In this document: positions 26,748 to 35,684 of the stretch, piece by piece
Position numbering within the stretch: the first letter of the stretch is position 1
Layout: each line of letters starts with the position of its first letter
Source: Microbacterium sp. CBA3102
GTDB taxonomy: Bacteria > Actinomycetota > Actinomycetes > Actinomycetales > Microbacteriaceae
DNA: 64,000 nucleotides
Direction: 5' to 3'
Assembly (NCBI RefSeq): GCF_007954505.1
Contig: NZ_CP042412.1
Location: 3,286,001 to 3,350,000 of the forward strand
Translations under genes and position numbers: made by a program
The notes under the pieces: model-generated
Told to the model about the DNA's origin: nothing
Databases searched by the model: none
The model's input: the letters and a program-made list of their open reading frames with translations, nothing else

Positions 26748-27944
26748 TCAGCCCACCGGCGTGCAATCGTCGCAGACCGCCCACCGCGCCGCGGCCGCAG
26801 CGAGCTCCAGTCGGAGTGCGACGACGCGCGTCGCTGCCTCTTCGAGCCGCTCCGCCGGCAGGGTGCCCTTCTCCACCGCCGTGGCGATGCCCGCCGCCAT
26901 CGCGCCCGCCGTACTCGCATCGGAACCGGCGATCATCAGCACGAGGTCGTTTCCCGCCGCGATCGCGGACACTCCGTTCGCCACCGGATCCGCATAGGCG
27001 GGATCGCCGGATGACAACAGCATTCCGAGATCATCCGTCACCGCGACCCCGTCGAAGCCGAGCTCCTCCCTGGCGATCTCATGCCACTTTGCGGAAAGAG
27101 ACGCCGGCGATGCGTCGACGGCCGTGTAGGCGAGGTGGCCGTACATCAGGAGGGATGCCCCGGCGTCGATCCCCGCCGCGAAGGGCACCGCCTCGGTCTC
27201 GCGCCACTGGTCGAGTCCCATCGTCGTGCTCGGGATCACATGATGCGAGTCGCCGGGCGCTGCACCGTGTCCGGGGAAGTGTTTGAGGGTGGAGGCGACG
27301 AACTGCTCCTGGGCGGTGGTCGCGGCGGATACCCGGTCGGCGGCGCTCGCCGGGTCGGTGCCGAGGGCACGTCCGTAGATGAAGGTCCCGGGATCTGCGG
27401 TGACGTCGGCGACAGTTCCGAAGTTCACCGTGATCCCCGCGCGCCCGACCAGCGAACCGCGGGCGGTGAACGCCGAGGTCGTCTCGGCGACCGGGAGGTG
27501 CTTCAACGACGAGGACGCCGGGTAGTCATCACCGTGCAGGCGCGACACGATGCCACCTTCCTGGTCGACCGCGATCAGCGGAGGCAGCTCGGGATCCACC
27601 GTCAGGGCGGTGGTCAGACTCTGCAGTTCGCCCTCGGTCGCCGGAATGTTGGCACCCATGAGGATGAACCCGCCGAGGCCGGACTCCATGTACGAACGGA
27701 GCATCGCCGGATCAGTCCCTGCCACATGCCCCATGACCACGGTGGATGCCTGCTCCGCCACCGACATCCCTCGCACGAGCGCGGTCGCGTGGGCGGTCGA
27801 GTCACCGGGCTCGGCAGCGGTTGCGGCGACGGTCGGAGTCGTCGTCGGCACAGCGCTCGACGCCGCAGCCGCCGGTGAGACGCAGAGAACCGTGGTCGCG
27901 ACGATGACGAGGGCACCTGCGGCCCATCGGCGGGGTCGGGACAT
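26748..27944 (-). CDS. Glycoside hydrolase family 3 beta-N-acetylhexosaminidase-like, secreted
   Basis: 398 residues from ATG at 27944 (the frame runs further upstream but that part overlaps the next gene). Signal peptide with a hydrophobic core and AAAASSA cleavage region. GH3 marks: IAVDQEGGIVSRL, KHFPGHGAAPGDSHHVIP (the KH...D/H general acid-base loop of NagZ-type enzymes) and FDGVAVTDDLGML (catalytic Asp). It should remove terminal N-acetylglucosamine from cell-wall muropeptides or chitin-like glycans outside the cell. Ends with AVCDDCTPVG. The exported location and the PGHG..DSH loop favour a NagZ-type enzyme over a beta-glucosidase. Confidence 0.88.
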   Translation of the reverse strand: MSRPRRWAAGALVIVATTVLCVSPAAAASSAVPTTTPTVAATAAEPGDSTAHATALVRGMSVAEQASTVVMGHVAGTDPAMLRSYMESGLGGFILMGANIPATEGELQSLTTALTVDPELPPLIAVDQEGGIVSRLHGDDYPASSSLKHLPVAETTSAFTARGSLVGRAGITVNFGTVADVTADPGTFIYGRALGTDPASAADRVSAATTAQEQFVASTLKHFPGHGAAPGDSHHVIPSTTMGLDQWRETEAVPFAAGIDAGASLLMYGHLAYTAVDASPASLSAKWHEIAREELGFDGVAVTDDLGMLLSSGDPAYADPVANGVSAIAAGNDLVLMIAGSDASTAGAMAAGIATAVEKGTLPAERLEEAATRVVALRLELAAAAARWAVCDDCTPVG

Positions 27945-27970
27945 GGTGACTTCTCCGCGGCGCCGCCGTG

Positions 27971-28627
27971 TCAGCAGCCGAGCGCGTCGGCGATGGGCAC
28001 CGCCGACGCCGGGTCGCCATTGCCGAAGCGGATCGTGCGCCCGATCGTGCACGGCCCGTGCAGCGACGCGGCGATGACGGCGGCCACATCGGCTCGAGAC
28101 ACCGCACCCCGCCCCGTGGGGTCGATCTGGATCCGTGAGGTCGGTTCGTCGAAGGTGAGCGCGCCCGGTGCGAGGATCGTGCCCTCGAGCCCGCTCGCGC
28201 GCAGGTGTTCGTCCGCAGCCCACTTGGCATCGGCGTAGGGGAAGAAGGAGTCGTCCTCGGGAACGCCGTGGTCCGCCGTTGACCCGAGCCACGAGACCAT
28301 CACATAGCGCCGCACGCCGGCCCGCTCCGCCGCGTTCATGGAGCGCTTCGCGGCATCGCGATCGACCGCGTAGGTGCGCTCCGGGGATCCGCCCCCGGCA
28401 CCGGCGGACCAGACGACCGCGTCGTGACCGCGGATGATCTCGGCGAGTGCCTCGACGTCCATACTCTCGACATCGGCGACCAGCGCTTTCGCCCCGACGG
28501 CTTCGACGTCGGCGGCATGGGCCGGGTTGCGGATCACCCCCGTCACCTCATCGCCTCGCTCGACGAGCAAGGGAGCGAGCAGGAGGGCGATACGGCCGTG
28601 GCCGCCGAACACGAGGATGCGTGACAT
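27971..28627 (-). CDS. NAD(P)-binding atypical SDR oxidoreductase
   Basis: 218 residues from ATG at 28627. Rossmann start ILVFGGHGRIALLLAPLL (GxxGxxG-like), then VIRNPAHAADVEAVGAKALV, HDAVVWSAGAGGG, and RYVMVSWLGSTADHG. It matches the NAD(P)H-binding (YhfK/NmrA-like) group, which often lacks the Tyr-x3-Lys pair. Substrate unknown. Its ATG overlaps the plus-strand CATG, so it is immediately divergent from the DUF2804 region. Confidence 0.85.
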   Translation of the reverse strand: MSRILVFGGHGRIALLLAPLLVERGDEVTGVIRNPAHAADVEAVGAKALVADVESMDVEALAEIIRGHDAVVWSAGAGGGSPERTYAVDRDAAKRSMNAAERAGVRRYVMVSWLGSTADHGVPEDDSFFPYADAKWAADEHLRASGLEGTILAPGALTFDEPTSRIQIDPTGRGAVSRADVAAVIAASLHGPCTIGRTIRFGNGDPASAVPIADALGC

Positions 28628-28754
28628 GCCCTCACCCTACGCGCCTGAGCTGACGTCGGCTCGGACCGGAATCGCCGTCCGCGAGTTTCCGTTCCTCTAC
28701 ACTCGGGGCAAAGGTGCCGACCCGAATGGCATCTTCCCGGACACCAGGACGACG

Positions 28755-29777
28755 ATGCCCACACCGCTGATCGAGCGTGAGATCACGCGACGCGTCTCCC
28801 TCACCAATCCACACGGAGCACTGAATCCGGAAGCCCTCGGTTGGTCGCGCACACCGTTGCACGACACATCCGGCATCCCCGGCCGCCGACACTGGGGGCG
28901 CAACAAGCGCTGGGAGTACTGGAACGTGATGTCGCCCTCGCACATCATCGCGTTCACGGTCTCGTGCGTCGACTACTTGGCGTTGCATGAAATCTGGGTC
29001 CTGGATCGAGCGACGGGCCAGGATGTCGGATCCACCGTGATCTCCGCCGGCGGACGCAGCGCGACGCTGCCTTCCTCGCTCGGAGAGGGGCCTGCCAGTG
29101 CGCGCACCCGTCGGCTCACCCTCGAGATCGATGACGCCGTCGACGGGACGCGTCTGCGGGGCAGCGCCCCGAGGCTGTCGTTCGACCTGTTCGCGGCGCG
29201 TCCGGTGGGTCACGAATCGCTCGGCGTCGTCGTGCCGTGGCGACGGTCAGAGCGCACCGCGCGGTTTCAGTACACGGTGAAAGACGTGGGTCGGCCCACG
29301 ACGGGAACTGTCACGGTCGATGACATCGCACACGAGGTGCCCACCGGTAGTTGGGCGGTGCTGGACCACGGTCGTGGTCGCTGGCCGTATCGCGTGCACT
29401 GGAACTGGGCGGCCGGAAGTGGCATCGTCGACGGGCGGGTCGTCGGGTTGCAGCTCGGCTCGAAATGGACGGACGGCTCGGGGGCGACGGAGAACGCCCT
29501 CGTGGTCGATAGCCACCTGTCGAAGATCAGCGAAGAGCTGGTGTGGGACTACGACTCCGAGAACTTCCTGCGTCCGTGGCGAGTACACGGCGAAACCGCC
29601 GATCTGACGTTCTCCCCGTTCTACGACAAGCGTTCCCGCACCAACGCGGTCGTCATCGCCAGCAGAACAGACCAGTTGTTCGGAGTCTGGACGGGGTGGG
29701 CGCTGGACGATAGGGGAACGCGGGTGCGCGTCGACGGCATCGAAGGCTTCGCCGAGGAGGTGCTCAACCGGTGGTGA
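28755..29777 (+). CDS. DUF2804 family protein
   Basis: 340 residues from ATG at 28755, preceded by AGGACG; an in-frame ATG at 28626 would start on the divergent gene and is less likely. Family signature regions: LTNPHGALNPEALGWSRTPL, RRHWGRNKRWEYWNVMSPSH, WAVLDHGRGRWPYRVHWNW, and FSPFYDKRSRTN near the end. DUF2804 proteins are large beta-rich proteins of unknown function. The tail overlaps the convergent flavoprotein gene by 14 bases. Confidence 0.88.
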   Translation: MPTPLIEREITRRVSLTNPHGALNPEALGWSRTPLHDTSGIPGRRHWGRNKRWEYWNVMSPSHIIAFTVSCVDYLALHEIWVLDRATGQDVGSTVISAGGRSATLPSSLGEGPASARTRRLTLEIDDAVDGTRLRGSAPRLSFDLFAARPVGHESLGVVVPWRRSERTARFQYTVKDVGRPTTGTVTVDDIAHEVPTGSWAVLDHGRGRWPYRVHWNWAAGSGIVDGRVVGLQLGSKWTDGSGATENALVVDSHLSKISEELVWDYDSENFLRPWRVHGETADLTFSPFYDKRSRTNAVVIASRTDQLFGVWTGWALDDRGTRVRVDGIEGFAEEVLNRW

Positions 29778-30834
29778 CGCGGTCGTCCGACGATCGCAGT
29801 GCTCGCTGGACACCCTTCGCGGCCGAGCGACCGGCACGGTTCGCACCGATCGTGCTCGCCGAGGGGCCGTAACCGACCAGCTGCACGCGGGGATCGACGA
29901 CAGCGGTCGTGCCTCGCCCGTTCCGGTCGAGCTGGATACCTCCGGCCGCGCTGCGCGGGTGGAGAGGAGCCAGATGAGTGATCGCGGGGCGGAACCCCGT
30001 GGCCCACAGGATGACATCGACCCGCTCGAAACTCCCGTCCGCCCAGCGCACACCGTCGGGCTCGATCCGCTCAAACAGGGGGCGTCGGTCGGCATACGCT
30101 CCGAGACGCTCGGCCTCGCGCTCCTGCGGGCGCAGCATGAGCCCGGTGACGCTGACCACACTCTGCGGAGGAAGCCCGGCCGCGACGCGCTGCTCGACGA
30201 GGGCGACCGCTGCGGCCCCCGCCTCAGGGGTGAAGTCGTCGTCCCGCCAGACCGGCTCCCGGCGGGTGACCCACAGGGTCTCGGTGATCGGCGCGAGCGC
30301 TCCGAGGAACTGCACAGCGGACGCTCCTCCCCCCACCACGAGCACGCGTCTGCCGATGAAGTGCTCCGGCCCCGGATAGCCCACGGTGTGCAGCTGCTCT
30401 CCGACGAACGTCTCCATGCCGGGGAAGTGCGGCAGGAACGGGTGCGACCAGGTACCGGTCGCATTCACGAGCGTGCGGCTCGTCCACTCCCCCTCCCGGG
30501 CTCGCACGACGAGCACTCCATCCTGGTCTTCCACGCGCTCGACGTGCACCGGGCGGAGCACGGGAAGCGCATGGGTCTTCTCGTATCGGGCGAAGGAGGC
30601 GGGCACGGCCTCGTTGGCGCGTGCACCGTCACGCGGCGGCGGAGTGTCGCCCGGAAGCTCCGCGACACCGTGGACGTCACGCATCGTCAGCGCGTCCCAT
30701 CGGTGCTGCCACGCGCCGCCGGGCCGCTCGTCGGCGTCGAGGACCACGTGCGAGATCCCGAGGCGCGAGAGGTGGAACGATGCCGAGAGACCGGCCTGCC
30801 CTGCGCCGATCACCAGACTGTCGAGGATGCTCAC
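29764..30834 (-). CDS. FAD-dependent flavin-monooxygenase-like oxidoreductase
   Basis: 356 residues from GTG at 30834 (VSILDSLVIGAG...). First Rossmann motif IGAGQAGLSASFHLSRLG binds FAD, second GRRVLVVGGGASAVQFLG binds NAD(P)H, and VILWATGFRPAI is the ATG motif of flavin-containing monooxygenases and CzcO-like proteins. It probably oxygenates or oxidises a small molecule; the substrate is unknown. CzcO-type proteins were once linked to cation export, but no cation transporter is adjacent. Convergent overlap with the DUF2804 gene. Confidence 0.85.
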   Translation of the reverse strand: MSILDSLVIGAGQAGLSASFHLSRLGISHVVLDADERPGGAWQHRWDALTMRDVHGVAELPGDTPPPRDGARANEAVPASFARYEKTHALPVLRPVHVERVEDQDGVLVVRAREGEWTSRTLVNATGTWSHPFLPHFPGMETFVGEQLHTVGYPGPEHFIGRRVLVVGGGASAVQFLGALAPITETLWVTRREPVWRDDDFTPEAGAAAVALVEQRVAAGLPPQSVVSVTGLMLRPQEREAERLGAYADRRPLFERIEPDGVRWADGSFERVDVILWATGFRPAITHLAPLHPRSAAGGIQLDRNGRGTTAVVDPRVQLVGYGPSASTIGANRAGRSAAKGVQRALRSSDDRVTTG

Positions 30835-30917
30835 GCCGACTTCAACGTCTCGGTCGGTGCGCTTGTTCCGGCATACTCCTGCCGCGCACGAGGACGCGCC
30901 CGGGATGCTCACCCGGA

Positions 30918-30945
30918 TTGGTGCTCGCGTCGATTCGTGTAGTAC
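30918..30945 (+). promoter_or_regulatory. Putative promoter of tRNA-Ala
   Basis: TTGGTG at 30918-30923 and TAGTAC at 30940-30945, 16 bases apart, place transcription start near 30952, about 30 bases before the tRNA. Pattern match only. Confidence 0.45.
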
Positions 30946-30983
30946 TCTTTTCAAGTTGCTCCGGCTGGTTCGGAACAGCGTCT

Positions 30984-31056
30984 GGGCCTGTGGCGCAGCT
31001 GGTAGCGCACCTGCATGGCATGCAGGGGGTCAGGGGTTCGAGTCCCCTCAGGTCCA
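30984..31056 (+). tRNA. tRNA-Ala (anticodon GGC)
   Basis: 73-nt cloverleaf. The acceptor stem GGGCCTG pairs with CAGGTCC (31049-31055, one G-T pair). The D-arm is GCGC...GCGC and the anticodon arm CCTGC-ATGGCAT-GCAGG has GGC at its centre, reading GCC alanine codons. The T-arm is AGGGG-TTCGAGT-CCCCT. CCA is not fully encoded (A then CC, GA). No duplicated 3' end was seen nearby, so it has not been used as an insertion site here. Confidence 0.96.
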
Positions 31057-31061
31057 CCGAA

Positions 31062-31085
31062 AAGCCCCCGGTTCTCCGGGGGCTT
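31062..31085 (+). terminator. Terminator after tRNA-Ala
   Basis: AAGCCCCCGG - TTCT - CCGGGGGCTT, a perfect 10-bp hairpin six bases after the tRNA, followed by a short pyrimidine run. Confidence 0.85.
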
Positions 31086-31193
31086 CTTCCGTTCGCGGAG
31101 CCGTCCTAGCGCGCGTCCTCACGACCGTCAACCCGGTTCAGCCCGCGCACGGTCCGTCGTATCGTCGACACATCTCGACGAAAGGATGCGATC

Positions 31194-31382
31194 ATGTCGA
31201 ACCCGATCATTCCCCCGATTCCGCCGATCCCCGACGACGAGGACCGCGAGGGAGCACCCACCCAGGAAGTCGACGGTGAGCGCATCCTCGACCCGGACGT
31301 GGACGACGCGCTCATCGACAGCGCCGAGGCCGACCGCGTCGCCGCCGGAGCCGACGACGACGCCGACGACACCGAGGTCTGA
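31194..31382 (+). CDS. Small acidic Pro-rich protein
   Basis: 62 residues from ATG at 31194, preceded by GAAAGGA. Begins MSNPIIPPIPPIPDDEDREG and ends in an Asp-rich tail. Very acidic and probably disordered. Similar short acidic proteins occur in related Microbacteriaceae, from memory; function unknown. It stands alone between the tRNA terminator and the copper cluster. Confidence 0.6.
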   Translation: MSNPIIPPIPPIPDDEDREGAPTQEVDGERILDPDVDDALIDSAEADRVAAGADDDADDTEV

Positions 31383-31441
31383 CCCCGCGACCGCCTCCCT
31401 CCCGGGCGATCACTTACACCTGGGCCCGTAGACTTACATTC

Positions 31442-31924
31442 ATGGCACCGGTGGCGGCGACGTGGTCCGGAAGGAGCTCATCGAGCGTCTTCCGAGGCGT
31501 GCTGTCGGGCGTGCTGCTCGTCGCTGCGATCATCGTCGGGCTCATCGGCATGCACACCCTGAATCTGCACGGAACCGCGGCGGCGGACGCCCCCGCAGCG
31601 GCGGCGATCTCGGGGGGCCACCCCGCGTCGATCTCGGGGGAACACCCCGCGTCGGTGCAACACGGCATCATGCAAGCACCCCCGGCCGGGAGCCCCACCG
31701 ACACGACCCAGATGTCGTGCCCGGCGTGCGGAACCGACGATCACGTCAGCATGGCGATGATGTGCGTCCTCGGGCTCCTCCTCGCCCTCGTGCTCCTCCT
31801 CGTGCCGAGCCTGATCCGAGGCTGGCTCCAGCCACTCCTCCAGTCACGATTCCTTCCTTCCTTCCGCGCACAGGCCTTGCCCCGCGCTCCCTCTCTTCAC
31901 GTTCTCTGCATCAGTCGCACCTGA
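31442..31924 (+). CDS. DUF6153-like small membrane protein
   Basis: 160 residues from ATG at 31442. N-terminal membrane helix at about residues 18-38 (GVLSGVLLVAAIIVGLIGMH), a His/Met-containing linker (repeated GGHPASISGEHPASVQH), MSCPACGTDDHVSMAMMC, a second membrane helix, and a basic tail. The His, Met and CPAC residues would suit copper binding. DUF6153 proteins commonly precede DUF305 and CueP genes, so a copper role is inferred. A TAGACT box seven bases before the ATG (31430-31435) hints at a leaderless transcript. Confidence 0.75.
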   Translation: MAPVAATWSGRSSSSVFRGVLSGVLLVAAIIVGLIGMHTLNLHGTAAADAPAAAAISGGHPASISGEHPASVQHGIMQAPPAGSPTDTTQMSCPACGTDDHVSMAMMCVLGLLLALVLLLVPSLIRGWLQPLLQSRFLPSFRAQALPRAPSLHVLCISRT

Positions 31925-32024
31925 GCAGTTGTCGAGCCCGCACTCCTCCGCCGGCTCCCGGCTTCTCACCTCGCGCGGCGCCGTCCGGCGCGCGCGCAAC
32001 GACCATGCATATTGGAGATATCCC

Positions 32025-32615
32025 ATGAAGATTCGTGCTGCGGCAACAGCCGCGCTCACCGTGTCCGCTGCCCTGCTTCTGTCCGGTTGCGGAACCGGCA
32101 CCGACGACGTTTCCATGCCCGGCATGGATCACGGATCCGCGTCGCCCTCGACCGGCGTCAACGATGCCGACGTCATGTTCGCATCGATGATGGTCGTCCA
32201 CCACGAGCAGGCGATCGAGATGAGCGACCTCGTGCTCGATGCGGAGGGCGTAGACCCCGCGGTGACCGACCTCGCCGTGCGAATCAAGGCCGCTCAGGGG
32301 CCGGAGATCGACCAACTCCAAGGGTGGTTGGGCGAGTGGGGTATCCGCTCGGACGATCGCGACATGAGCGGGATGGACCACGGGGACGGGATGATGAGCG
32401 AGGACGACCTCGCTCAGCTGCGCGCCGCCGACGGCCTCGAAGCATCCCGCCTCTTCCTCGAACAGATGATCGTGCACCATGAGGGCGCCGTCGAGATGGC
32501 GCAGGTGCAGGTCGAGGACGGAGACGACCCGGAGGCGATCGCACTCGCCGAGGCGATCATCGAGGCCCAGACCGACGAGATCCAGGAGATGAACGACCTC
32601 CTGGCCGCTCTCTGA
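32025..32615 (+). CDS. DUF305 lipoprotein
   Basis: 196 residues from ATG at 32025, with GGAG upstream. Lipobox LLLSGC (Cys22). Two DUF305 ferritin-like helical repeats are visible: MFASMMVVHHEQAIEMSDL and FLEQMIVHHEGAVEMAQVQ, each with the M(x)VHH pattern, plus Met/His-rich linkers (MPGMDHG, MSGMDHGDGM). DUF305 proteins bind metal and cluster with copper-resistance genes; an extracytoplasmic copper-sequestering role is likely. The Met/His clusters support Cu(I). Confidence 0.9.
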   Translation: MKIRAAATAALTVSAALLLSGCGTGTDDVSMPGMDHGSASPSTGVNDADVMFASMMVVHHEQAIEMSDLVLDAEGVDPAVTDLAVRIKAAQGPEIDQLQGWLGEWGIRSDDRDMSGMDHGDGMMSEDDLAQLRAADGLEASRLFLEQMIVHHEGAVEMAQVQVEDGDDPEAIALAEAIIEAQTDEIQEMNDLLAAL

Positions 32616-32683
32616 TCCCGCTCAGGGGCCGGTGTCGGCGTGCTCCGCTGACACCGGCCCCACCTCGTACGAAGGACTTCATC

Positions 32684-33319
32684 GTGAATCAGCCTCTCCG
32701 CACGACCACGCCTGTTCTCTCCGCCTCGCGCCGACGGAGATGGAAGCCATCCACGGCATTCGCCGCGCTGGCCGTCGCTGCGATCGCGCTTGCCGGATGC
32801 GCGGCTTCCCCTTCCCCCACCGATGTCGACTCAGCGGCGCAGGAGATACTCGCCGCGCACGGCCTCACCGGGCTCGAGGTCGGCGACGTCGTCGAGCGAC
32901 TGGATGCGATGCCCGTCGCGGACCGGCCGGCCGATCTCCTTGCGTCCGTCGAACCGGACGCACTCGTCCTTCGCGATGCGAACGGCCGTGAAGGCCGACT
33001 GCCGTTGCCCCGCGACGCGGTGTATATCTCCGTCGCGCCGTTCCGTGATCAGACCCATGAGTGCCACTTCCACAGCCTCACGACGTGCATCGGCGAACTC
33101 TCCGACACCGAGGTGCGGATAACCTTGACCGCTGCTGACGGAACAGTGCTCGTCGACGAGACACGGCGCACTCAGGACAACGGCTTCACGGGTCTCTGGG
33201 TGCCTCGGGGCATCGAGGCGACGCTGAGCGTCGAGAGCGCGGGCTTCACCGGAGCGGTACCGATCTCCACCACGTCGCCGGATGACCCCACCTGCATCAC
33301 CGACCTGCAGCTGCTCTGA
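32684..33319 (+). CDS. CueP family copper-binding lipoprotein
   Basis: 211 residues, GTG at 32684. Lipobox LAGC (Cys39). The CueP signature is ECHFHSLTTCIGEL (Cys127, His128, His130, Cys135), matching the copper-binding motif of the Salmonella periplasmic CueP, which stores copper and supplies it to superoxide dismutase. The C-terminal half is beta-rich (VRITLTAADGTVLVDET). It is the third gene of the copper cluster, 68 bases after the DUF305 gene. Confidence 0.9.
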   Translation: MNQPLRTTTPVLSASRRRRWKPSTAFAALAVAAIALAGCAASPSPTDVDSAAQEILAAHGLTGLEVGDVVERLDAMPVADRPADLLASVEPDALVLRDANGREGRLPLPRDAVYISVAPFRDQTHECHFHSLTTCIGELSDTEVRITLTAADGTVLVDETRRTQDNGFTGLWVPRGIEATLSVESAGFTGAVPISTTSPDDPTCITDLQLL

Positions 33320-33343
33320 CCCGGAACGTCGCCGGCAGGGTCT

Positions 33344-33628
33344 TTAGGTCGCCAACAGCGGCGGCTGACGGGGGATGGAGATCGGCCGTGTCGCTCGATT
33401 CGAGTCGCCCAACCGTTCGACGTCCTCGAGCACCTCGAACACCGTCCCGTAGCGTGTCGCGAGCGGCAGATCGCGCAACCACGTGACCTCGACTTCGGTC
33501 TCGGCGAGTTCGTACACGCACGCCACCACGTGACGCGGATCGTTCGGCGAGTAGCGAAGGTCGTTGATCACCCACTCCGACGCCGTGATGCGGTTGAGCA
33601 TGAAACGCGGATCCGGCAGTTCAGACAT
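33344..33628 (-). CDS. Conserved hypothetical protein
   Basis: 94 residues from ATG at 33628. Begins MSELPDPRFMLNRITASEWV and contains HVVACVYELAETEVEVTWLR, a regular alpha-beta pattern. It looks like a small single-domain protein conserved in Microbacteriaceae, but no family name is known to me. Convergent with the copper cluster. Confidence 0.7.
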   Translation of the reverse strand: MSELPDPRFMLNRITASEWVINDLRYSPNDPRHVVACVYELAETEVEVTWLRDLPLATRYGTVFEVLEDVERLGDSNRATRPISIPRQPPLLAT

Positions 33629-33662
33629 GTAGGCCCTCCAGGACTTCCTCTCTGAAGAGAGT

Positions 33663-33682
33663 GCGCCACGCTTGCGTGGCGC
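33663..33682. terminator. Strong hairpin after the peptide operon
   Basis: GCGCCACGC (33663-33671), TT, GCGTGGCGC (33674-33682). It lies just beyond the end of the Lrp gene (33722) on its transcribed strand. No U-tract follows, so termination may be inefficient. Confidence 0.5.
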
Positions 33683-33721
33683 GGAAGCCCCTTGACACCA
33701 CACGCCGAGGGTGCCGTCGGC

Positions 33722-34756
33722 CTACGACCCGGGCTCGGCAGACCCCGCCGAGGCGACCTGAGCCCGCCACCACGGCGTCTCGATGAAACCGCGCTTCATG
33801 AAGACCAGCTCCATCGCCGCGTTCCAGCCTCTGACGCCCTTGAGGTGCGCGATGGTCCCGGTGAGGAAGTCGTGCAGCGTCTCGGTGCTCGGCAGGATGA
33901 TCTCGCAGTAGAGCGAGTTCTCCTCGAGCGCGGCCGCGAGGAATCGCACGGACACGTGCTGCGCCAGAGTCTGCGCCACGGAAGCGATCCGCGACGGCTC
34001 GACCCGCAGGATCAGCAGGGTCTCCGCGCTCATGCCCAACGCCGACGCCGGCACCATGGTCACCGTGGTCAGGCACCCGGCGTTGCGCATGCGCTCATAG
34101 CGACGGCGCACACTGCTCTCGTTCATGTCGAGCGTGTCGCCGATCGACTGGAACGACGCGCGTCCGTTGTGGCGAAGCTCCTCCACGATGGCACGATCGG
34201 CATCGTCGAAGTGCGTGGGATCACACGTGTTCGGCGCCGGCATGTACGACTGCGGGTCGCTCGCGGCTTCGGCATGGGCGTCGTAGAGCTGTCGCCCCCA
34301 GTCGAAGCTCACCTTGTAGGTGTGCACGACCAGGTCGCTGCGCCAGCGTTCGACTCCCGGAATGGCCTGCAGATCCGTGAGCACGTGTGCATAGGTCGCC
34401 GAGTCGCCGGGGATGACGACCTCCGCGAAGACGTCGAACTTTCCGGTGACCAGGGTCACGAACCGCACGTACGGCGAGCCGATCAGCGCCTGCGCGACGG
34501 TCAGCTGCGATCCGGGCGTGCAATTGATGCGCACGAAGAAGGTCTCGACGTGCCCTTCGCTGCCCAGCGTCGGCACGATGCCCACCCGGACCAGCCCTTC
34601 GGCGAGCAGTTGCTGTCCGCGACGGGTCACGGTGGAGACGGGGGCACCCGCGAACTCCGCGATCGACGTCCAACTCGCCCGGCCGTCCTGCTGCAGAGCG
34701 ACGACGATCCGTCGATCGAGATCGCTCACTTCTCTCGTCAGGTGAACGCTGCTCAT
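33722..34756 (-). CDS. Double-domain Lrp/AsnC-type regulator
   Basis: 344 residues from ATG at 34756, overlapping the upstream stop as ATGA. Two consecutive Lrp units. Unit 1 has a winged helix (LDRRIVVALQQDGRASWTSI ... STVTRRGQQLL) and a RAM-like domain. Unit 2 begins DADRAIVEELRHNGRASFQSI with NESSVRRRYERMRNAGCL, and then a second RAM domain. Lrp proteins sense amino acids or peptide-derived ligands. As the last gene of the peptide operon it is the natural candidate regulator of that operon and of the divergent ATPase gene. Confidence 0.9.
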   Translation of the reverse strand: MSSVHLTREVSDLDRRIVVALQQDGRASWTSIAEFAGAPVSTVTRRGQQLLAEGLVRVGIVPTLGSEGHVETFFVRINCTPGSQLTVAQALIGSPYVRFVTLVTGKFDVFAEVVIPGDSATYAHVLTDLQAIPGVERWRSDLVVHTYKVSFDWGRQLYDAHAEAASDPQSYMPAPNTCDPTHFDDADRAIVEELRHNGRASFQSIGDTLDMNESSVRRRYERMRNAGCLTTVTMVPASALGMSAETLLILRVEPSRIASVAQTLAQHVSVRFLAAALEENSLYCEIILPSTETLHDFLTGTIAHLKGVRGWNAAMELVFMKRGFIETPWWRAQVASAGSAEPGS

Positions 34757-35652
34757 CGGGTCGGCGGGTACACCCGGTGCAGGAACGAGCGCACGGTCTT
34801 CGTCCACGCCTCTGCCTCCTCGATCTGCGGGGAGTGCCCCGATTTCTCGAACACCACCATCTCGGAGTCCGGGATGAGATCGGCGATCGTCTGGCTACAC
34901 GATACTGGCGTGATCCAGTCCGTCCGCCCCACCGTGATGAGTGTCGGCACACCGATCTCCGGCAGCCGCGGCTTGATATCGTAGTTCGGGAGGTTCACCG
35001 AGAAGGCGTAGTTGTGCGCGCGATAGCGATACGGCGTAGCCCGCACTTTGCGTTCGGTGGCCTCCGGGTCGTAGACGAAGTCGTACAACGGGAGGATCTC
35101 GCGCCAGCAGTCCTTCAGGTCCTCGTCGTCGTACACCTGCCCGACGTCGATGCGGTCGAACTTCTCCATGTCGATCGTGACGCGGTCAGAGGCCAAGGCG
35201 TTCTCGCGCGCGAGGTGCGCGTTGGAGTTGTCGGGCGACGTGTCGCGCAGCACGATCGCGGCCACGCGCTCCGGATACCGCAGGGCGTATTCCATCGCCA
35301 TGAACCCACCGTAGGAGCCACCCGCCATCACGATCTTCTCGGCACCGATCCACTCCCGCAGCCCGTCGATGTCCGCAGCCCACTGTTCATGGCTGTAGAT
35401 CCCCTCGCCCTCGCTCACCCCGCTGCCGCGTGCATCGAACACCACGACGCGGTACTCGTCGGCGAGGCGGCCGAAGCTGGCGCGCGGTTCGGCGCGCGAT
35501 CCGAGCCCCGGTGCGCCGTGATGGGTGATGATGACCGGCGCACCCTCTGGGCCGAGTACCTCGACGGCCAGGTGGTTTCCGTTGATCTCGACCCATTCGT
35601 GGTCACTGGTGGCTGCGGCGAACTCCGGGGACACCGGCGGGGTGGTCGTCAT
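34753..35652 (-). CDS. Alpha/beta hydrolase, proline-iminopeptidase-like (S33)
   Basis: 299 residues from ATG at 35652. Oxyanion HHGAPGLGSR, nucleophile elbow GGSYGGFMAMEYAL (catalytic Ser), a cap region, TVGRTDWITPV (Asp), and KSGHSPQIEEAEAW (His). Prolyl iminopeptidases cleave N-terminal proline from small peptides. Its position between an M24 peptidase homologue and the regulator supports peptide breakdown; esterase activity cannot be excluded. Confidence 0.88.
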   Translation of the reverse strand: MTTTPPVSPEFAAATSDHEWVEINGNHLAVEVLGPEGAPVIITHHGAPGLGSRAEPRASFGRLADEYRVVVFDARGSGVSEGEGIYSHEQWAADIDGLREWIGAEKIVMAGGSYGGFMAMEYALRYPERVAAIVLRDTSPDNSNAHLARENALASDRVTIDMEKFDRIDVGQVYDDEDLKDCWREILPLYDFVYDPEATERKVRATPYRYRAHNYAFSVNLPNYDIKPRLPEIGVPTLITVGRTDWITPVSCSQTIADLIPDSEMVVFEKSGHSPQIEEAEAWTKTVRSFLHRVYPPTR

Positions 35653-35684
35653 GGTTCTCTGTCTCTCTTTTCGAAATCCGGGCG

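Noticed and set aside
27945..28292. N-terminal extension of the GH3 hydrolase frame
   Set aside because: It overlaps the oxidoreductase gene and precedes a clean signal peptide at 27944.
30984..31085. tRNA-Ala as an integration site for a second island
   Set aside because: No duplicated tRNA 3' end was found and genes on both sides look chromosomal.
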